Assembly (NCBI GenBank): GCA_030149965.1
Contig: JASLHB010000080.1
Coordinates: 1 to 18,156, forward strand
Source: Wohlfahrtiimonas sp.
Lineage (GTDB): Bacteria; Pseudomonadota; Gammaproteobacteria; Cardiobacteriales; Wohlfahrtiimonadaceae
DNA: 18,156 bases
Direction: 5' to 3'
Shown: piece after piece, positions 1 through 8,207 of the stretch
Layout: every line of letters starts with the position of its first letter
How positions within the stretch are numbered: the stretch's first letter is position 1
Made by a program: the position numbers and the translations under genes
Notes under the pieces: generated by a model
Databases searched by the model: none
What the model was told of the DNA's origin: nothing
What the model saw: only the letters and a program-made list of their open reading frames with translations

Positions 1-1
1 T

Positions 2-667
2 GAAGCAGTACAAAATATTTTAGCGATTCAAGATGAAATCATATTAGCGTTTTGGCAAACATTTGTGATGGTTGGCATTTCAACAGTTTTGGGTGTTTTG
101 CTTGGCACAGTTTTAGGGATTTATCTATTTTTGACAGGGAAAAATCAACTGTTTGCTAATCCTGCTGTGCATCATGTATTGAATGCGAGCGTGAACTTTA
201 TGCGTGCATTCCCATTTGTGATTTTGATGATTGCTTTGATTCCATTGACGAAAGTGATCGTGGGTAAATCCATCGGGCCAGTTGCAGCATCATTTGTATT
301 AACGGTTTCAGCAGTGTTTTATTTCTCACGTTTGGTGGAGCAGAACTTGCGTGAAGTGCCACGTGGCATGATTGAAGCAGCTGAATCTGTAGGCGCAAAG
401 CCATTCACGATTATTTTTAAAGTGCTGCTATCAGAATGTCGTTCGAGCATGGTTTCGAGTATCACAGTTTTAGCCATCAGCGTTTTATCCTACAGTGCAG
501 CAGCAGGGATGATTGGTGGCGGTGGTTTGGGCGATTTAGCCATTCGTTATGGTTATTATCGTTTTCAAACCGAATTCATTGTTTTCATTGTGGCAGTTTT
601 ATCCATTCTAGTGATTTTGATGCAATCCATTGGTAATAGCATCGCTAGAAAATTAGATAAACGTTAG
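2..667 (+). CDS. metI: Methionine ABC transporter permease MetI (5' end missing)
   Basis: Inner-membrane permease of the D/L-methionine importer, which works with the ATPase MetN and the lipoprotein MetQ. The open frame runs in from the left edge, so the first 20 or so codons visible here (from position 2) belong to the same protein and the true start lies upstream. About 221 residues are visible, close to the usual MetI length of about 217. It is strongly hydrophobic with several membrane segments. It carries a permease EAA loop (EAAESVGAKPF, then a run with E-C-R-S-S) where MetN would dock, and a GMIGGGGLGDLAIRYGY segment typical of MetI. metQ follows 36 nt downstream in the same direction, as in metNIQ operons; metN should lie just outside the window. 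Confidence is high from motifs and gene order. Confidence 0.93.
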   Translation, partial: EAVQNILAIQDEIILAFWQTFVMVGISTVLGVLLGTVLGIYLFLTGKNQLFANPAVHHVLNASVNFMRAFPFVILMIALIPLTKVIVGKSIGPVAASFVLTVSAVFYFSRLVEQNLREVPRGMIEAAESVGAKPFTIIFKVLLSECRSSMVSSITVLAISVLSYSAAAGMIGGGGLGDLAIRYGYYRFQTEFIVFIVAVLSILVILMQSIGNSIARKLDKR

Positions 668-703
668 TTTTATAAATTATTAGGATAGTTGAGGAGTTTT
701 AGC

Positions 704-1558
704 ATGAAAAAATTATGGTCAAAAGCATTAACAGCAAGCGCATTAGCATTGAGTTTAGTATTGGCAGGTTGTGGTCAAAGCAATGATGTAGCAACAACAG
801 CATCAGATAAACCTGTAGAAAAGAAAGAGATCACAATTGGCACAACGCCAGGCATGTTTGCGGATATGGTGCGTGATTCTGTTCGCCCACAATTGGAGAA
901 AAAAGGTTATACAGTTAAATTGGTGGAATTCACTGATTACGTGCGCCCGAACATTGCATTGGCGGATGGTGATTTAGATATCAACGTATTCCAACATAAG
1001 CCGTATTTTGATCTATTTAAAGATCAACATAAATTAGATTTGATCGAAGTTTTCCAAGTGCCAACAGCACCATTGGGCATTTACACAGGTAAATTAACGA
1101 ACTTGGATGACGTGAAAGATGGCAGTACAGTTGCTGTTGCAAATGATCCAAGTAATAATGCGCGCGCATTAGTGATGCTCGATGAATTGGGTTGGATTAA
1201 GTTGAAAGAAGGCGTGAATCCTTTGTTGGCTTTGAAAAAAGATATTGTAGAAAACCCTAAAAATATCGAAATCATTGAATTGGAAGCAGCGCAATTGCCA
1301 CGTGCACGAGCGGATGTTGATTTCGCCGTGATCAATGGTAACTATGCGATTGATGCTGGCATTAAACCAACAGAAGCATTATTCCAAGAGCCAAGCTTTG
1401 CTTATGTAAACTGGAGCGCTGTGAAGCCAAAAGATAAAGATGCTGTATGGTTAAAAGATATGACAGATGCTTATAATTCAGATGAATTCAAAGCATACGT
1501 TGATCAAAAATTTCCAGGCTTTAAATTGCCAGCAATTTGGGGCGAGCAAGCGAAGTAA
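704..1558 (+). CDS. metQ: Methionine-binding lipoprotein MetQ
   Basis: Substrate-binding protein that delivers methionine to MetNI; it is a lipoprotein anchored at the inner membrane facing the periplasm. The 284-residue protein starts MKKLWSKALTASALAL and has a lipobox LAGC with the lipidated Cys at residue 23. The mature part has family landmarks: ITIGTTPGMFADMV, DYVRPNIALADGDLDINVFQHKPY (seen as two adjoining stretches) and the C-terminal half with FAVINGNYAIDAG. I chose ATG 704 over an in-frame TTG at 689 because GAGGAG (691-696) is correctly spaced for 704 and the signal peptide then begins with the usual Met-Lys-Lys. It is the last gene of the met operon and is followed at once by a strong terminator. 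Confidence 0.95.
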   Translation: MKKLWSKALTASALALSLVLAGCGQSNDVATTASDKPVEKKEITIGTTPGMFADMVRDSVRPQLEKKGYTVKLVEFTDYVRPNIALADGDLDINVFQHKPYFDLFKDQHKLDLIEVFQVPTAPLGIYTGKLTNLDDVKDGSTVAVANDPSNNARALVMLDELGWIKLKEGVNPLLALKKDIVENPKNIEIIELEAAQLPRARADVDFAVINGNYAIDAGIKPTEALFQEPSFAYVNWSAVKPKDKDAVWLKDMTDAYNSDEFKAYVDQKFPGFKLPAIWGEQAK

Positions 1559-1577
1559 TTTGACGCTGATATAATTG

Positions 1578-1610
1578 ATAATAAAGCCTCGCATAGCGAG
1601 GCTTTATTAT
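1578..1610 (+). terminator. Rho-independent terminator of the met operon
   Basis: The hairpin lies 19 nt past the metQ stop. The arms ATAATAAAGCCTCGC (1578-1592) and GCGAGGCTTTATTAT (1596-1610) pair perfectly over 15 bp around the 3-nt loop ATA, followed by an A+T-rich run (ATTATTTTG). The flanking A/T pairs make it likely to work in both directions. It separates the met operon from the downstream cassette. Confidence 0.9.
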
Positions 1611-1823
1611 ATTATTTTGCTGATTTTTAAATATGTTCTACATTTCTATATGAATCTTCTTTGGAAGTAGTTCTAGCTGATTTGATCTCATTTATGTTAG
1701 TCAAATTATGTGTTCCATACATATATTCGATATATACTTTTCATATTGTTAAATAATAAAAACTATACAAGTTACAAGTTTGATATCATTCGTTGCTGTA
1801 TTAGAGAGTTATAAATTTTAGAT

Positions 1824-3101
1824 ATGAATTTCACTATTGTTAATCCCAAAAGAAGTAGTCATGATGGACAAGTTCTATCACGCATTCTAAATTACCATGC
1901 AGGATTTTCTAACACTTTTGTTAGAGAAATTTTAACTTGTGGGGAAATCGATGATACTGCAAAGGTTTTAGATCCATGGAATGGAATGGGAACCACAACT
2001 TATACTGCTAGCTCTTTAGGATTTACTGCGATTGGAATAGATTATAACCCTGTGATGCGAATTATATCTTTAGCTAATCATGCATCAGTTGAAGATGTTG
2101 AAAGTATTATGATGCGAATTAAAGCAATCCGAGTAATTCAATTACCTAAATATGGCAATCAAATAAATAATACAGATTTACTGTTGACTTGGTTTCAAGA
2201 AGATACCGCTAAATACATACGTTATGTTGACTCATTTATTGTTTCAAAACCATATTTAACATTAAATGATAAATTAAGCAGAATAACTGTAAGAGAAGCA
2301 TTATTCTATGTCGCATTATTTAGTGTGGTTAAAGATTTTTTAACACCATTTGTTGGTTCAAATCCAACTTGGATGAAGCAGAAAGGTATACAAGAGAATC
2401 AAAAGCTATTTGTATCTAACAAAGAATTGAAAGAGAGGCTATATAAGTTCTTATGTAATAAGCAAGAAAGTCTTCAATCTTTAACAAAGAGTAGCAATGT
2501 TCCTCCAAAGTTAATTTATGCTTCAGTGGCAGATATGCCATTAAATAATGAATCTATTGATTTAGTCATAACATCGCCACCTTATTGCACAAGAATTGAC
2601 TATGGTGTAGCTACATTATGTGAGCTATCAGTTTTTTTTGGCTATGATTCTAATGAAATTAATAAAATTCGACGAGAGTTAACAGGTAGAACAACTATTG
2701 ATAAAAAGTTAAATATTTCTTTATCTAGTCTAAATATAGGTTTCAATGGGATTAATTTTTTGAAAGAAGTAGAGCAGCATGACTCTTATGCATCTCGTAG
2801 TTATTATTTTAAAAATTTATATCAATATTTTCATGATATGGAGCTTTCTTTAAAAGAAATATCTCGAGTAATTAAAAAAGATGGGATGTTTATTTGTGTA
2901 GTTCAAGATTCGTTTTATAAAGATGTACACTGTGACTTACCTGAGATTATTGCTGATATGGCTAGTATTTCAGGATTTATTTTGATGGGCAAATATGATT
3001 TTGATGTGACAGTTAATTTAGCTAATCTTAATGTACAATCTAAGAAATATCGATCAAGTACCAAAGCATATGAATCTGTTTTGGTTTTTAAAAAGGCATA
3101 A
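1824..3101 (+). CDS. DNA methyltransferase of a putative defence cassette
   Basis: A 425-residue SAM-dependent methyltransferase, most likely acting on an amino group of adenine or cytosine in DNA. Motif I is DPWNGMGTT (residues 50-58) followed by a conserved G-I-D-Y-N-P stretch. A motif X-like segment with Y-H-A-G-F-S-N-T-F lies just before it (24-32). The catalytic motif IV is SPPY (251-254) followed by D-Y (258-259). About 190 residues between I and IV could be the target-recognition region. The order X, I, recognition, IV is the alpha-type order, while the form of motif I looks like that of beta-type enzymes. The gene begins a compact cassette: DUF262 follows after 2 nt and a HEPN gene after that. 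The ribosome site is weak. An RNA (THUMP-like) methyltransferase with a similar motif pair is a less likely alternative. Sequence specificity cannot be read from the sequence. Confidence 0.8.
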   Translation: MNFTIVNPKRSSHDGQVLSRILNYHAGFSNTFVREILTCGEIDDTAKVLDPWNGMGTTTYTASSLGFTAIGIDYNPVMRIISLANHASVEDVESIMMRIKAIRVIQLPKYGNQINNTDLLLTWFQEDTAKYIRYVDSFIVSKPYLTLNDKLSRITVREALFYVALFSVVKDFLTPFVGSNPTWMKQKGIQENQKLFVSNKELKERLYKFLCNKQESLQSLTKSSNVPPKLIYASVADMPLNNESIDLVITSPPYCTRIDYGVATLCELSVFFGYDSNEINKIRRELTGRTTIDKKLNISLSSLNIGFNGINFLKEVEQHDSYASRSYYFKNLYQYFHDMELSLKEISRVIKKDGMFICVVQDSFYKDVHCDLPEIIADMASISGFILMGKYDFDVTVNLANLNVQSKKYRSSTKAYESVLVFKKA

Positions 3102-3103
3102 AT

Positions 3104-4218
3104 ATGAATTCAGGTTTGGTAATAGAAGATTTACAGGAAAAAATAGCAAAGCTCAATACAGAGAATTTAGATATTTCATTTAATGAGCTATTAGATATGT
3201 ATGAGGAACAGGAGCTTAAAATTACTCCTGAATTTCAACGCTTGTTTAGATGGACTCCAGGTGCTAGTTCAAGATTAATTGAATCTTTATTATTGGAAAT
3301 GCCAATACCTCCAATGTATGTTGTTGAGGTGGAAGAAAATAAATATGAATTGATTGATGGATTACAACGTTTTTCATCGTATTTACATTTAAGAGGGAAG
3401 CTCGAATCAGAAGAAAAAGGAATTACAATAGGAGATAAATTAGTATTACAAGAATGTGATATCGTTAAGTCATTAAATGGTTTGATATATGATGATTTCC
3501 AACAGCTTTAAAAATACGTCTTAAGAGATCATTTGTTAGAGTTGTTGTAATTAAACATGGAAGCGATCCCACATTTAAATATCATATGTTTAAACGTCTA
3601 AATACAGGTGGTGTTTCTTTAAGTGCTCATGAAATTAGAAACTGTACCATTAGGTTATTAGATAATAAATTTAATGATTTTTTATATAAATTAAGTGAGT
3701 TTGAAGAGTTTAAAACATGTATAGATAATATATCTGACCAACAAAAAATGTCAGGATTTCCTTGTGAATTAGTTTTAAGGTTTTTTGCATACAAAAATGA
3801 TACAGAGAGCTTTTCACATGATGTAGGTGATTTTCTAACAGAGTATATGGAGAAAGTAACTCAGGGACAGCTCGCATTCAATTATCAAGAGGAAGAAAAT
3901 AATTTTAAAAAGACGTTTCAGGTATTGAATGCATTATGGGGAAGTAAAATTTTTGGAAGAATAAATAAAGCGAATAATGATTTACAAGAAAACTTTAGTG
4001 TATATCAATTTGAAGCGTTAACTTTAGGCATTCAAGATGTACTTGTTCAAAAAGAATTATCAGAAATACTCTCAAATTCAAATCTTACAGACTTGAAGGA
4101 TAAAATCTTACAGCTAAAAAAAGATAGAAGTTATTTAAGCAGTGTGACTGGTGGTGGGTTAAATTCTACTGGGCCTTTGAGGAATAGGGTTTTAAAAGTA
4201 GCGGAATATTTGAATTAG
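3104..4218 (+). pseudogene. DUF262 (ParB/GmrS-like) protein, interrupted by a frameshift
   Basis: DUF262 proteins have a ParB/Srx-like fold with an (I/V)DGxQR motif. In GmrSD and BrxU this domain binds and hydrolyses nucleotides and controls DNA cleavage. Here the first frame (3104-3511, 135 residues) carries P-E-F-Q-R-L-F-R-W (42-50), a MPIPPMYVVE strand and IDGLQR (84-89), then stops at TAA 3509. The family continues without a break in the minus-one frame: LKIRLKRSFVRVVVIKHG, then KYHMFKRLNTGGVSLSAHEIRN, and on to 4218. Restoring one base at CTTTAAAAATA (3506-3516) gives one protein of about 371 residues, a normal size for a DUF262-only protein. No HNH/DUF1524 nuclease half is present. Either the gene is truly broken, or there is a base error in the T/A run. 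It starts 2 nt after the methyltransferase, so the two are probably translated together. Confidence 0.85.
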
Positions 4219-4234
4219 AATAGGCTGAGTAGAC

Positions 4235-4933
4235 ATGAATGTTGCAGATTTTGATTCTCAAATTGAGCTACAAGTAGTGAGTCGTTTGACCGAAATTAGT
4301 AAATTAAATAATTTATGTAGCATGGAAGAGGATCTGGAGACTAGAAATTCTCTTAAAAGAGCCTCCATATGTTTATACTATGCTCATATTGAAGGTTTTG
4401 TATATTTTGTTTTTACACATTATATTAATGCAATTAATATGCTTAGGGTGCCAGCAGCAAATGCTATAAATGAGATTAAAGCCGCTAATTATCATAAAAA
4501 TTTAAGCGGGTTGTTATCAAATAAAAAACATCCTTTATTTAGAAAGCCTTTTCCTGAAGATCAAGCTTTACATACTTTATTCCGACAAGCTGAATTTTTA
4601 TCAGAAATATTGCCTTCTTGGAATCAAGCAATAATTGATATTGATGATAGTTTTATTGATACAGAAAATAATGTAGGAAAAGAAGTTTTACAGAAGCTTT
4701 TATATAAAGTTGGTCTTAATTATCAAGCAATAGATCAAAGTTTATGCTCAGATTTAGCTCGCTTATTAAGAATTAGAAATGATATTGCACATGGTTCAAA
4801 TCTGAGCATTATTAAAGATGATGATTTTGGAAAATATTATGAATGTGCGACAGAAATTATTTCCAAGTTGAAAAATATAATTATTGATGCATACAGGACA
4901 AAAGCATTTTTAGTACAGCCATCTAATCCTTAA
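4235..4933 (+). CDS. HEPN-domain putative RNase (MAE_28990/MAE_18760-like)
   Basis: A 232-residue, mostly helical protein. Near its C-terminus, RNDIAH (181-186) fits the R-x4-6-H signature of catalytic HEPN ribonucleases, with conserved flanking residues (LARLLRIRNDIAHGS). The N-terminal half has a long helical section with AHIEGFVYFVFTHYIN, the usual start of MAE_28990-type HEPN proteins. That family is often found beside DUF262 genes and is regarded as a toxic RNase in phage defence. The gene starts 16 nt after the DUF262 stop, so it is the third cistron of the same unit. It is very A+T-rich, with many ATA and AGA codons. The family name is my recognition from pattern and neighbours; the HEPN assignment is firmer than the subfamily. 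Confidence 0.75.
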   Translation: MNVADFDSQIELQVVSRLTEISKLNNLCSMEEDLETRNSLKRASICLYYAHIEGFVYFVFTHYINAINMLRVPAANAINEIKAANYHKNLSGLLSNKKHPLFRKPFPEDQALHTLFRQAEFLSEILPSWNQAIIDIDDSFIDTENNVGKEVLQKLLYKVGLNYQAIDQSLCSDLARLLRIRNDIAHGSNLSIIKDDDFGKYYECATEIISKLKNIIIDAYRTKAFLVQPSNP

Positions 4934-4938
4934 GATAT

Positions 4939-4962
4939 AGCTTTTAAATCAATTTAAAAGCT
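4939..4962 (+). terminator. A+T-rich hairpin ending the defence cassette
   Basis: The hairpin starts 5 nt after the HEPN stop. AGCTTTTAAA (4939-4948), loop TCAA, TTTAAAAGCT (4953-4962) gives a perfect 10-bp stem. It has little G+C and only a scattered T-run afterwards, so it would be a weak terminator, possibly acting both ways. Confidence 0.5.
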
Positions 4963-5092
4963 CATTATATTGAGTTTATTCTAACAAATTAAGATGAGCG
5001 AATTTGTATTAAACTAGATTGATTCTGCATGGTGAATCATCCATATTTCAGTGAAACTAAACGCTTTGTTATTCATAAAGGATTAATGTTGT

Positions 5093-5626
5093 ATGAAAAA
5101 ATTAGTGCTCAGTTTAGTTGTGATGTTGGGCTGTGCAAATGCGCAAGATTTTACATTATCAAGTCCAGAGCTTGAAGTCAATGGATTGACGAATAAACAG
5201 ATGTTTAATCAGTTTGGTTGTCAGGGCGAGAATATTTCACCTGCATTGGCATGGAAAAATGCACCGAAAGATACTAAAAGCTTTGTGTTAACTGTGTACG
5301 ATCCAGATGCGCCATCAGGTTCAGGTTGGTGGCATTGGGTGGTTGCGAATATTCCACCCGCAACGACTGGCATTATTGAAAATGCAGGCAGTTCTGTGGA
5401 TTTGATGCCAAAAGGTTCTTGGAGCGTTCGCAATGATTATGGCATCAATACTTTTGGTGGTGCTTGTCCGCCTGAAGGCAGAACGCATCGTTATCAATTC
5501 ACATTATATGCATTAGATATTGATAACATTCCTGAATCAGAAGCTGCATCGCCTGCATTTATTGGCTTTATGGCAAATCATCACACGATTGGCAAAGCAA
5601 CAATGACTTATACTTTTGGTCGATAA
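5093..5626 (+). CDS. Secreted YbhB/YbcL-family (PEBP, Raf-kinase-inhibitor-like) protein
   Basis: A 177-residue member of the phosphatidylethanolamine-binding protein family. The hallmark anion-binding motifs are present: DPDAP (70-74), the conserved His in W-W-H-W (81), and GGACPPEGRTHRYQFTLYAL starting at 122. The N-terminus MKKLVLSLVVMLGCANAQ is a signal peptide with a likely signal-peptidase I cut after ANA (17); Cys14 is not in a proper lipobox, since MLGC lacks the branched residue at -3. The bacterial protein is therefore probably periplasmic. The role of bacterial family members is uncertain; ligand binding or a protease/kinase-inhibitor-like activity has been suggested. AAGGA lies about 10 nt before the ATG. 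A regulator of the AraC family follows 24 nt downstream in the same direction. Confidence 0.9.
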   Translation: MKKLVLSLVVMLGCANAQDFTLSSPELEVNGLTNKQMFNQFGCQGENISPALAWKNAPKDTKSFVLTVYDPDAPSGSGWWHWVVANIPPATTGIIENAGSSVDLMPKGSWSVRNDYGINTFGGACPPEGRTHRYQFTLYALDIDNIPESEAASPAFIGFMANHHTIGKATMTYTFGR

Positions 5627-5650
5627 ATATAAAGATTAAGGGAGAAAAAA

Positions 5651-6466
5651 GTGGGTTTGGAGAGTTCAAAGCAATTATTAAGATTTGAAGATATCGGCAC
5701 TTGCGCGACTATCTTTCAGCATTATGAACAGCCGTTAACTCAAATTTTCTGCCTCAACCCAATGGTGATTTTAGTGTTGCAAGGTACTAAAATCATCGAG
5801 TTTAATCATCAAAAATCCACAATTCATGCAGGTGAAATATTGGTGATTCCTGCAGGCACAACATTGGACATTATTAATCTAAATCCTGTGAATGATAGCT
5901 ATTTGGCATGTTATTTTACGTGGGAATCAAAACCATTAAAATATTATGAAAAGATGCGAGAAAGCCAACCTCATGCATATTTAGAGAATGTTAAAATCTT
6001 AAAGAATATTCCTGAATCGCTTAAAGAAAGTTTTTTACAGATATCCAATCAACTCGCAACAATAAATAATCAAGATTTAGTAAATCATAAATTTGTGGAG
6101 ATTTTGATTTGGCTGGAGCAAATGGGCATTGTATTTTCGAGTGCTGAAAACTTAACATTATCTCAAAAAATTACCCAGTTAATCTCTCAAGCACCGAACC
6201 AAAAATGGCAAGCCAAAGAGATCGCACAGCATTTTTATTTAGGTGAAAGCACAATGCGCCGGCATCTTGCCAATGAAAATACGAGTGTGAGCCAACTCAT
6301 ACAAAATGTACGCACAAGTTATGGCTTAACTTTATTACAAACAACCCATTGGAACATTGAAGATATCGCACAAGAAGCGGGTTATGAATCAGGCTCTCGA
6401 TTTGCCTATTATTTCAGACAACGCTTTGGATTTTTGCCAAGCGAGATGAAGAATAATACTCGATAA
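5651..6466 (+). CDS. AraC-family transcriptional regulator
   Basis: A 271-residue regulator. The N-terminal half is a cupin-like sensing domain (beta-rich, with HAGEILVIPAGTTLDI at 59-74). The C-terminal 90 residues form the double helix-turn-helix of AraC proteins: the first around AKEIAQHFYLGESTMRRHL (188-206), the second around NIEDIAQEAGYESGSRFAYY (235-254), ending in FRQRFGFLPSEMK. It starts at GTG 5651 behind AAGGGAGA. Because it follows the PEBP gene by 24 nt, it is probably co-transcribed with it and may control it, which is inference. The ligand is unknown. It is convergent with the minus-strand operon, whose last stop is 15 nt away, with no clear terminator between. Confidence 0.9.
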   Translation: MGLESSKQLLRFEDIGTCATIFQHYEQPLTQIFCLNPMVILVLQGTKIIEFNHQKSTIHAGEILVIPAGTTLDIINLNPVNDSYLACYFTWESKPLKYYEKMRESQPHAYLENVKILKNIPESLKESFLQISNQLATINNQDLVNHKFVEILIWLEQMGIVFSSAENLTLSQKITQLISQAPNQKWQAKEIAQHFYLGESTMRRHLANENTSVSQLIQNVRTSYGLTLLQTTHWNIEDIAQEAGYESGSRFAYYFRQRFGFLPSEMKNNTR

Positions 6467-6480
6467 ATAATTTATCCATT

Positions 6481-6909
6481 TTATCCAAAGAAACACAGCA
6501 CCATAATCAATAGCAATGGATATAAAGCCACTTGTAAAACCAAATATGTGATATGTAATTTCACTAAGCAGATAATTCCTACAATTCTGCTATCTAAGCT
6601 TCTTGTTGTATCAGGTTCAAGGTTTTTAATGAGCTTATGTTTCAGTAAGATTTGGTCAAAGGCTTCCAAGTTTTCAATGCTTGGGGATTTTGATTGTAAT
6701 AATTGGAAAAACTCATAATCCATCGCAATGCGAAGTGCATAATAGGTTTGTGCGATCAGTAATACAAATGCAAGTAAAATCGCAATAACTGCAAATCTAA
6801 AAGGTGCAAGATAAGTAATGCTCAATGCTGTGATGATGAATATTGCCCAAGATGATCGATTGATTAATTTGCCTTGTTTTAATAGTGCAATTAATACGGA
6901 TATTTCCAC
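6481..6909 (-). CDS. Small membrane protein of unknown function, last gene of the ynb operon
   Basis: A 142-residue protein that I do not recognise. It has two adjoining hydrophobic segments (about 21-35 and 38-58), a central soluble stretch with charged residues (about 60-108, including SIENLEAFDQILLKHKLIKN) and a last hydrophobic segment (about 109-140). Its start overlaps the end of ynbD by 19 nt, which points to translational coupling and a role in the same lipid pathway, for example as an accessory subunit. E. coli ynbABCD has no obvious counterpart. There is no signal peptide and no Cys pair. Confidence 0.7.
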   Translation of the reverse strand: MEISVLIALLKQGKLINRSSWAIFIITALSITYLAPFRFAVIAILLAFVLLIAQTYYALRIAMDYEFFQLLQSKSPSIENLEAFDQILLKHKLIKNLEPDTTRSLDSRIVGIICLVKLHITYLVLQVALYPLLLIMVLCFFG

Positions 6910-8207
6910 GTTAATCTCCTTAAAATTTTGATCTGTTCTTTATTTAATACGATATCTTTGCGTGCTTTTTTCAGCTGTTTAATCGCTTGGTTGACGGAAT
7001 AGTTACGATAAACCACTAAATATGCCACTAAACTTGCGGCGCTTCTTGAATAACCTAAAGCACAGAAAACTAATGTATCGCCATTACGAATAGCTTTATT
7101 GATGGTATTGGCAGCATGTTCACATTCATCCAAAGATAATGGCGTCATATCCAATAGATAATTGGGATAATAATTCATGGCTTTGTGCCCATTGAATGGA
7201 ATCTCTGCACAGCAATCCACTAAGCTTTTAAACTGGCGAGCATTGTTAGCATTCGGGATCGAGCCCAAAAATAGATTCGGTAAAACTTTGTCATAAGGAT
7301 TATTTTTGCGCGTCCAAATTTTGGCGTTAATCTTTGCAATAAGGATATAAGGCAAAAATAGAATCCATTGGCTTAATGAATAATTGCCATTTTTCTGTTT
7401 AGGAAAGCCTTTTTTACCAAAGAAGCCATAATTACAAGCCACAATCAAGAGTGAAAATGCAGGATACAATAACCACAACCAAGCATGTTTATTCGCAATC
7501 GCAATCATGGTGAAAATGATAGATAAGGTGAAATAAACACCAAACCATTTCCAGTTTTTAGCGAGTTTTGGCACATATAAAGGCGATTGAATATGATTTG
7601 GGAATATCCAAATGGCTAAAGCACCTGCCAACATTCCCGCAGGAATATCAATGAAATGATGCTGCCAAGTGGTTAATACTGAAGCGCCAATGAAAAGCGA
7701 CCATAGGCTGATTAACCAATACCATTTTTTAGAAAATCGCTCGGTATAAAAAGTCCATAACACAACCAAAAGGGCAATGTGCAAAGAGGGCGCTTGATTA
7801 TAAGGATGATCAAACTTCATCAAAGAATCAAACCACCAACCAAAGAAGCCTTGAACTTCTGGACGATCGATCACATTGATCTGTTGCAATGGAAAGAGCA
7901 GAAAACCCAAAACACAGATAATTTGTGTGGCCAATAAACGCTTGCCCAATGTTTTGAGTTGTTTGCTATTGATCGCTAATAAAATGGCTAAGCCATAGAA
8001 GAGATTTTCTGTCCAATAGGGAATGATCGTCCATGGAATCAATGGGATTTTGTGTTCCCATTGAAACATAATGTGGGGAATGATCTCTGTTTTTGCCCGC
8101 CAAATAGTGAGATAGTTGGCGGCATTGTAAGTGAGATAAAAGAATACGGCTAAAGATAATAGCCATATTCCTTTCTGTTGCCAGAGTTTTTTATTGTTTT
8201 TGTCCAT
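6891..8207 (-). CDS. ynbD: YnbD-like PAP2 phosphatase fused to a dual-specificity phosphatase
   Basis: A 438-residue fusion matching E. coli YnbD (430). The N-terminal two thirds is a polytopic membrane PAP2/inositolphosphotransferase-like domain, with PSLH (140-143) and WQHHFIDIP (181-189) as the conserved second and third blocks; several membrane helices lie between about 13 and 290. The C-terminal part is a cytoplasmic tyrosine/dual-specificity phosphatase with the CX5R active site CALGYSR (382-388). I place the start at ATG 8207 (MDKNNKK), giving a 17-nt overlap with ynbC; an upstream in-frame ATG at 8249 would overlap ynbC by 59 nt and add 14 residues not expected in the family. The likely role is removal of phosphate from a phospholipid or its headgroup, for example from a phosphatidyl-headgroup phosphate made by YnbA. 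The substrate is unknown. Confidence 0.85.
   Translation of the reverse strand: MDKNNKKLWQQKGIWLLSLAVFFYLTYNAANYLTIWRAKTEIIPHIMFQWEHKIPLIPWTIIPYWTENLFYGLAILLAINSKQLKTLGKRLLATQIICVLGFLLFPLQQINVIDRPEVQGFFGWWFDSLMKFDHPYNQAPSLHIALLVVLWTFYTERFSKKWYWLISLWSLFIGASVLTTWQHHFIDIPAGMLAGALAIWIFPNHIQSPLYVPKLAKNWKWFGVYFTLSIIFTMIAIANKHAWLWLLYPAFSLLIVACNYGFFGKKGFPKQKNGNYSLSQWILFLPYILIAKINAKIWTRKNNPYDKVLPNLFLGSIPNANNARQFKSLVDCCAEIPFNGHKAMNYYPNYLLDMTPLSLDECEHAANTINKAIRNGDTLVFCALGYSRSAASLVAYLVVYRNYSVNQAIKQLKKARKDIVLNKEQIKILRRLTWKYPY

Noticed and set aside
689..703. TTG at 689 as the metQ start
   Set aside because: It overlaps the Shine-Dalgarno sequence that serves ATG 704 and would put five extra residues before a normal lipoprotein signal.
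1764..1773. TATACAAGTT upstream of the methyltransferase, identical to one half of the palindrome at 17306-17323
   Set aside because: A single 10-mer half-site in A+T-rich DNA without its inverted partner is expected by chance over 18 kb at this composition; no regulatory claim is made.
1611..1823. Possible small gene or RNA between metQ and the methyltransferase
   Set aside because: The short ATG frames end within a few codons and no hairpin or convincing promoter pair is visible; it appears to be plain A+T-rich spacer.
3504..3516. Programmed minus-one frameshifting in the DUF262 gene
   Set aside because: The zero-frame codons at the junction (CAG CTT TAA) do not form an X-XXY-YYZ slippery site, and I see no strong downstream hairpin. 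A lost base in a T/A run is simpler.
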